Positions 52,049-52,736 of a DNA stretch of 52,736 bases are shown here, piece after piece (position 1 is the stretch's first letter; every line of letters starts with the position of its first letter). Source of the DNA: Candidatus Amphrikana amoebophyrae (GTDB taxonomy: Bacteria; Chlamydiota; Chlamydiia; Chlamydiales; JACRBE01). The stretch covers positions 1 through 52,736 of the forward strand of contig JAUHQG010000044.1 of NCBI GenBank assembly GCA_030408475.1. The letters run 5' to 3'. The position numbers and the translations under genes are program-made. Below the pieces are notes generated by a model, which was given only the letters and a program-made list of their open reading frames with translations, searched no databases and was not told the origin of the DNA.

Positions 52049-52579
52049 CTAGAGCCAAACAGCAGAAAAAGCAATAACATCAATGCTATTAGGAAGTAAA
52101 GCTCTAATCCTTTTTGAAGCTTCATTAATATAGTAAGGATTTTCAACAAATGGCAATACCATGAGAATATTGGAGTTCACCTTCACTCTCATTTTTGAAG
52201 TGTGATAGGGAATTTCAGCCAGATGGCTTACCATCTTAGCCAAACGCCTTGACTCAGGAATCTTAGGGATATGACAAATGAGATCATAATCTTTATCAAA
52301 AGTAGTAATCATCAAAGTGGCGATTAACTTAGCTAGATGATCATTAGCCTTTTTCATTTTAGAGGCTAATATTTTAGGAATGATATCACAGTGGACGACA
52401 GGTAATATTCGATCAAAATGAACATTAGATCGCTTACAATTGGGGCAAAACTCCTCTTCATTTTCAAGCATGCGGCAACATTTTTGACAAAGGGCAACTG
52501 ATCTATCTACAACTTGTAAACTATGGAAACAAGTGACACATAAAATTTGATCAACTTGAGAGACGGTTTGATCACACAC
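52049..52579 (-). CDS. Degenerate ComF-like protein
   Basis: Resembles ComF (zinc ribbon plus phosphoribosyltransferase fold). From the GTG at 52579 it has 176 residues: zinc-ribbon Cys pairs CVTC, CQKC and CPNC, then PKIPESRRLAKMVSHLA in the place of the PRT core. The frame stays open to 52675 and encodes SCLVC just before the GTG, so the real N-terminus lies further upstream, but no ATG, GTG or TTG occurs there. The PRPP loop (normally VDDVxTTGAT) is replaced by VLPFVENPYY. The gene may have lost its start at the repeat copy 52620-52668 and is probably decaying or repurposed. Confidence 0.6.
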   Translation of the reverse strand: MCDQTVSQVDQILCVTCFHSLQVVDRSVALCQKCCRMLENEEEFCPNCKRSNVHFDRILPVVHCDIIPKILASKMKKANDHLAKLIATLMITTFDKDYDLICHIPKIPESRRLAKMVSHLAEIPYHTSKMRVKVNSNILMVLPFVENPYYINEASKRIRALLPNSIDVIAFSAVWL

Positions 52580-52619
52580 TAAGCAGCTTGTAGGGTATAG
52601 AGTAGCTAAAATAGACTTA

Positions 52620-52668
52620 ATGAGCTTGTTTAGAAAATAGGCTTTTTTAGATGAACATCGTCTTTCCG
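52620..52668 (+). repeat. Dispersed ~50-bp repeat, copy 4
   Basis: ATGAGCTTGTTTAGAAAATA at its left, gcTTTTTTag centre, then GATGAACATCGTCTTTCC. It aligns directly with 15133-15187 and, reverse-complemented, with 11346-11390. It lies at the 5' end of the ComF-like frame. Confidence 0.6.
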
Positions 52669-52731
52669 TGATCTTTCACGAAAAAAATAGCAACTTACTG
52701 TACCAAACGTACAAGTTTCGTTGCTATTTTT
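52667..52731. terminator. Small and large hairpins at the window end
   Basis: CGTGA-TCTT-TCACG (52667-52680), then a 12-bp stem AAAAATAGCAAC (52683-52694) / its complement (52720-52731) with an inner TGTAC/GTACA stem and loop CAAAC. The T-rich end could terminate a transcript from the left; the gene to the right is outside the window. TTTCGNTGCTATTTT at 52716-52730 also occurs at 19598-19612. Confidence 0.6.
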
Positions 52732-52736
52732 GAGAA

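Overview
This 52.7 kb window comes from a member of the Chlamydiae, most likely an amoeba- or animal-associated 'environmental' lineage of the Parachlamydiales rather than Chlamydiaceae. The evidence is gene order. Blocks that follow Chlamydia trachomatis order are hrcA-grpE-dnaK (CT394-396), rseP-dxr-ytgD-ytgC-ytgB-ytgA / CT066-like / npt1 / lepA / gnd (CT072 back to CT063), and amiA-murE-pbp3-ftsL-rsmH / CT273-274-like / dnaA (CT268-275). The sequence is AT-rich, promoters are sigma66-like, and there is an ATP/ADP translocase and a ytgC permease fused to a DtxR-type repressor domain. Genes not typical of Chlamydiaceae (a 115-kDa-class NAD-glutamate dehydrogenase, an archaeal-type AspRS with an editing domain, GH1 and GH3 glycosidases, a BtaA-like lipid enzyme, two MFS carriers) point to a larger environmental genome. 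I cannot assign the family.

Layout. 0.2-4.9 kb: glutamate dehydrogenase, an unknown membrane protein and two tiny unknown genes. 5.0-8.8 kb: CIRCE-controlled heat-shock operon. 8.9-11.2 kb: two tandem paralogues whose His-Asp-Gln-Cys pattern matches CE-clan cysteine proteases/acetyltransferases; these are the best candidates for undescribed host-directed effectors. 11.3-17.0 kb (minus): alpha/beta hydrolase, two MFS transporters and an AspRS-YbaK fusion, separated by copies of a dispersed ~50-bp repeat and a long palindrome. 17.2-19.5 kb: Ca/Na-type exchanger and fumarase. 19.7-23.8 kb: secreted GH1 glycosidase, BtaA-like enzyme and exported GH3 enzyme. 22.3-31.9 kb (minus): one tightly overlapping cluster from mrp through ytgABCD, dxr and rseP to the GH3 gene, probably transcribed from a single promoter in the mrp/CT066 intergenic region, which carries a candidate metal-responsive operator.

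32.2-36.6 kb: CT066-like gene, nucleotide translocase and LepA, each with clear promoters or terminators. 36.7-38.9 kb: three genes of membrane or envelope character inserted between lepA and gnd. 39-40.6 kb: gnd and tRNA-Arg(CCU). 40.6-47.8 kb (minus): a reduced division/cell-wall cluster mraZ-rsmH-ftsL-pbp3-murE-glycosyltransferase-amiA with overlapping ends and a MraZ-box-like promoter. 48.1-50.8 kb: a small unknown protein, a TPR protein and dnaA. 51.1-52.6 kb: a membrane-anchored GNAT protein and a degenerate ComF-like gene whose start lies at a copy of the dispersed repeat.

The genes work together in several themes: energy and carbon parasitism (nucleotide import, glutamate oxidation, fumarase, 6-phosphogluconate dehydrogenase), metal and Fe-S handling (mrp-ytgABCD), peptidoglycan-dependent division, and possible host manipulation (CE-clan pair, TPR chaperone-like protein, membrane GNAT).
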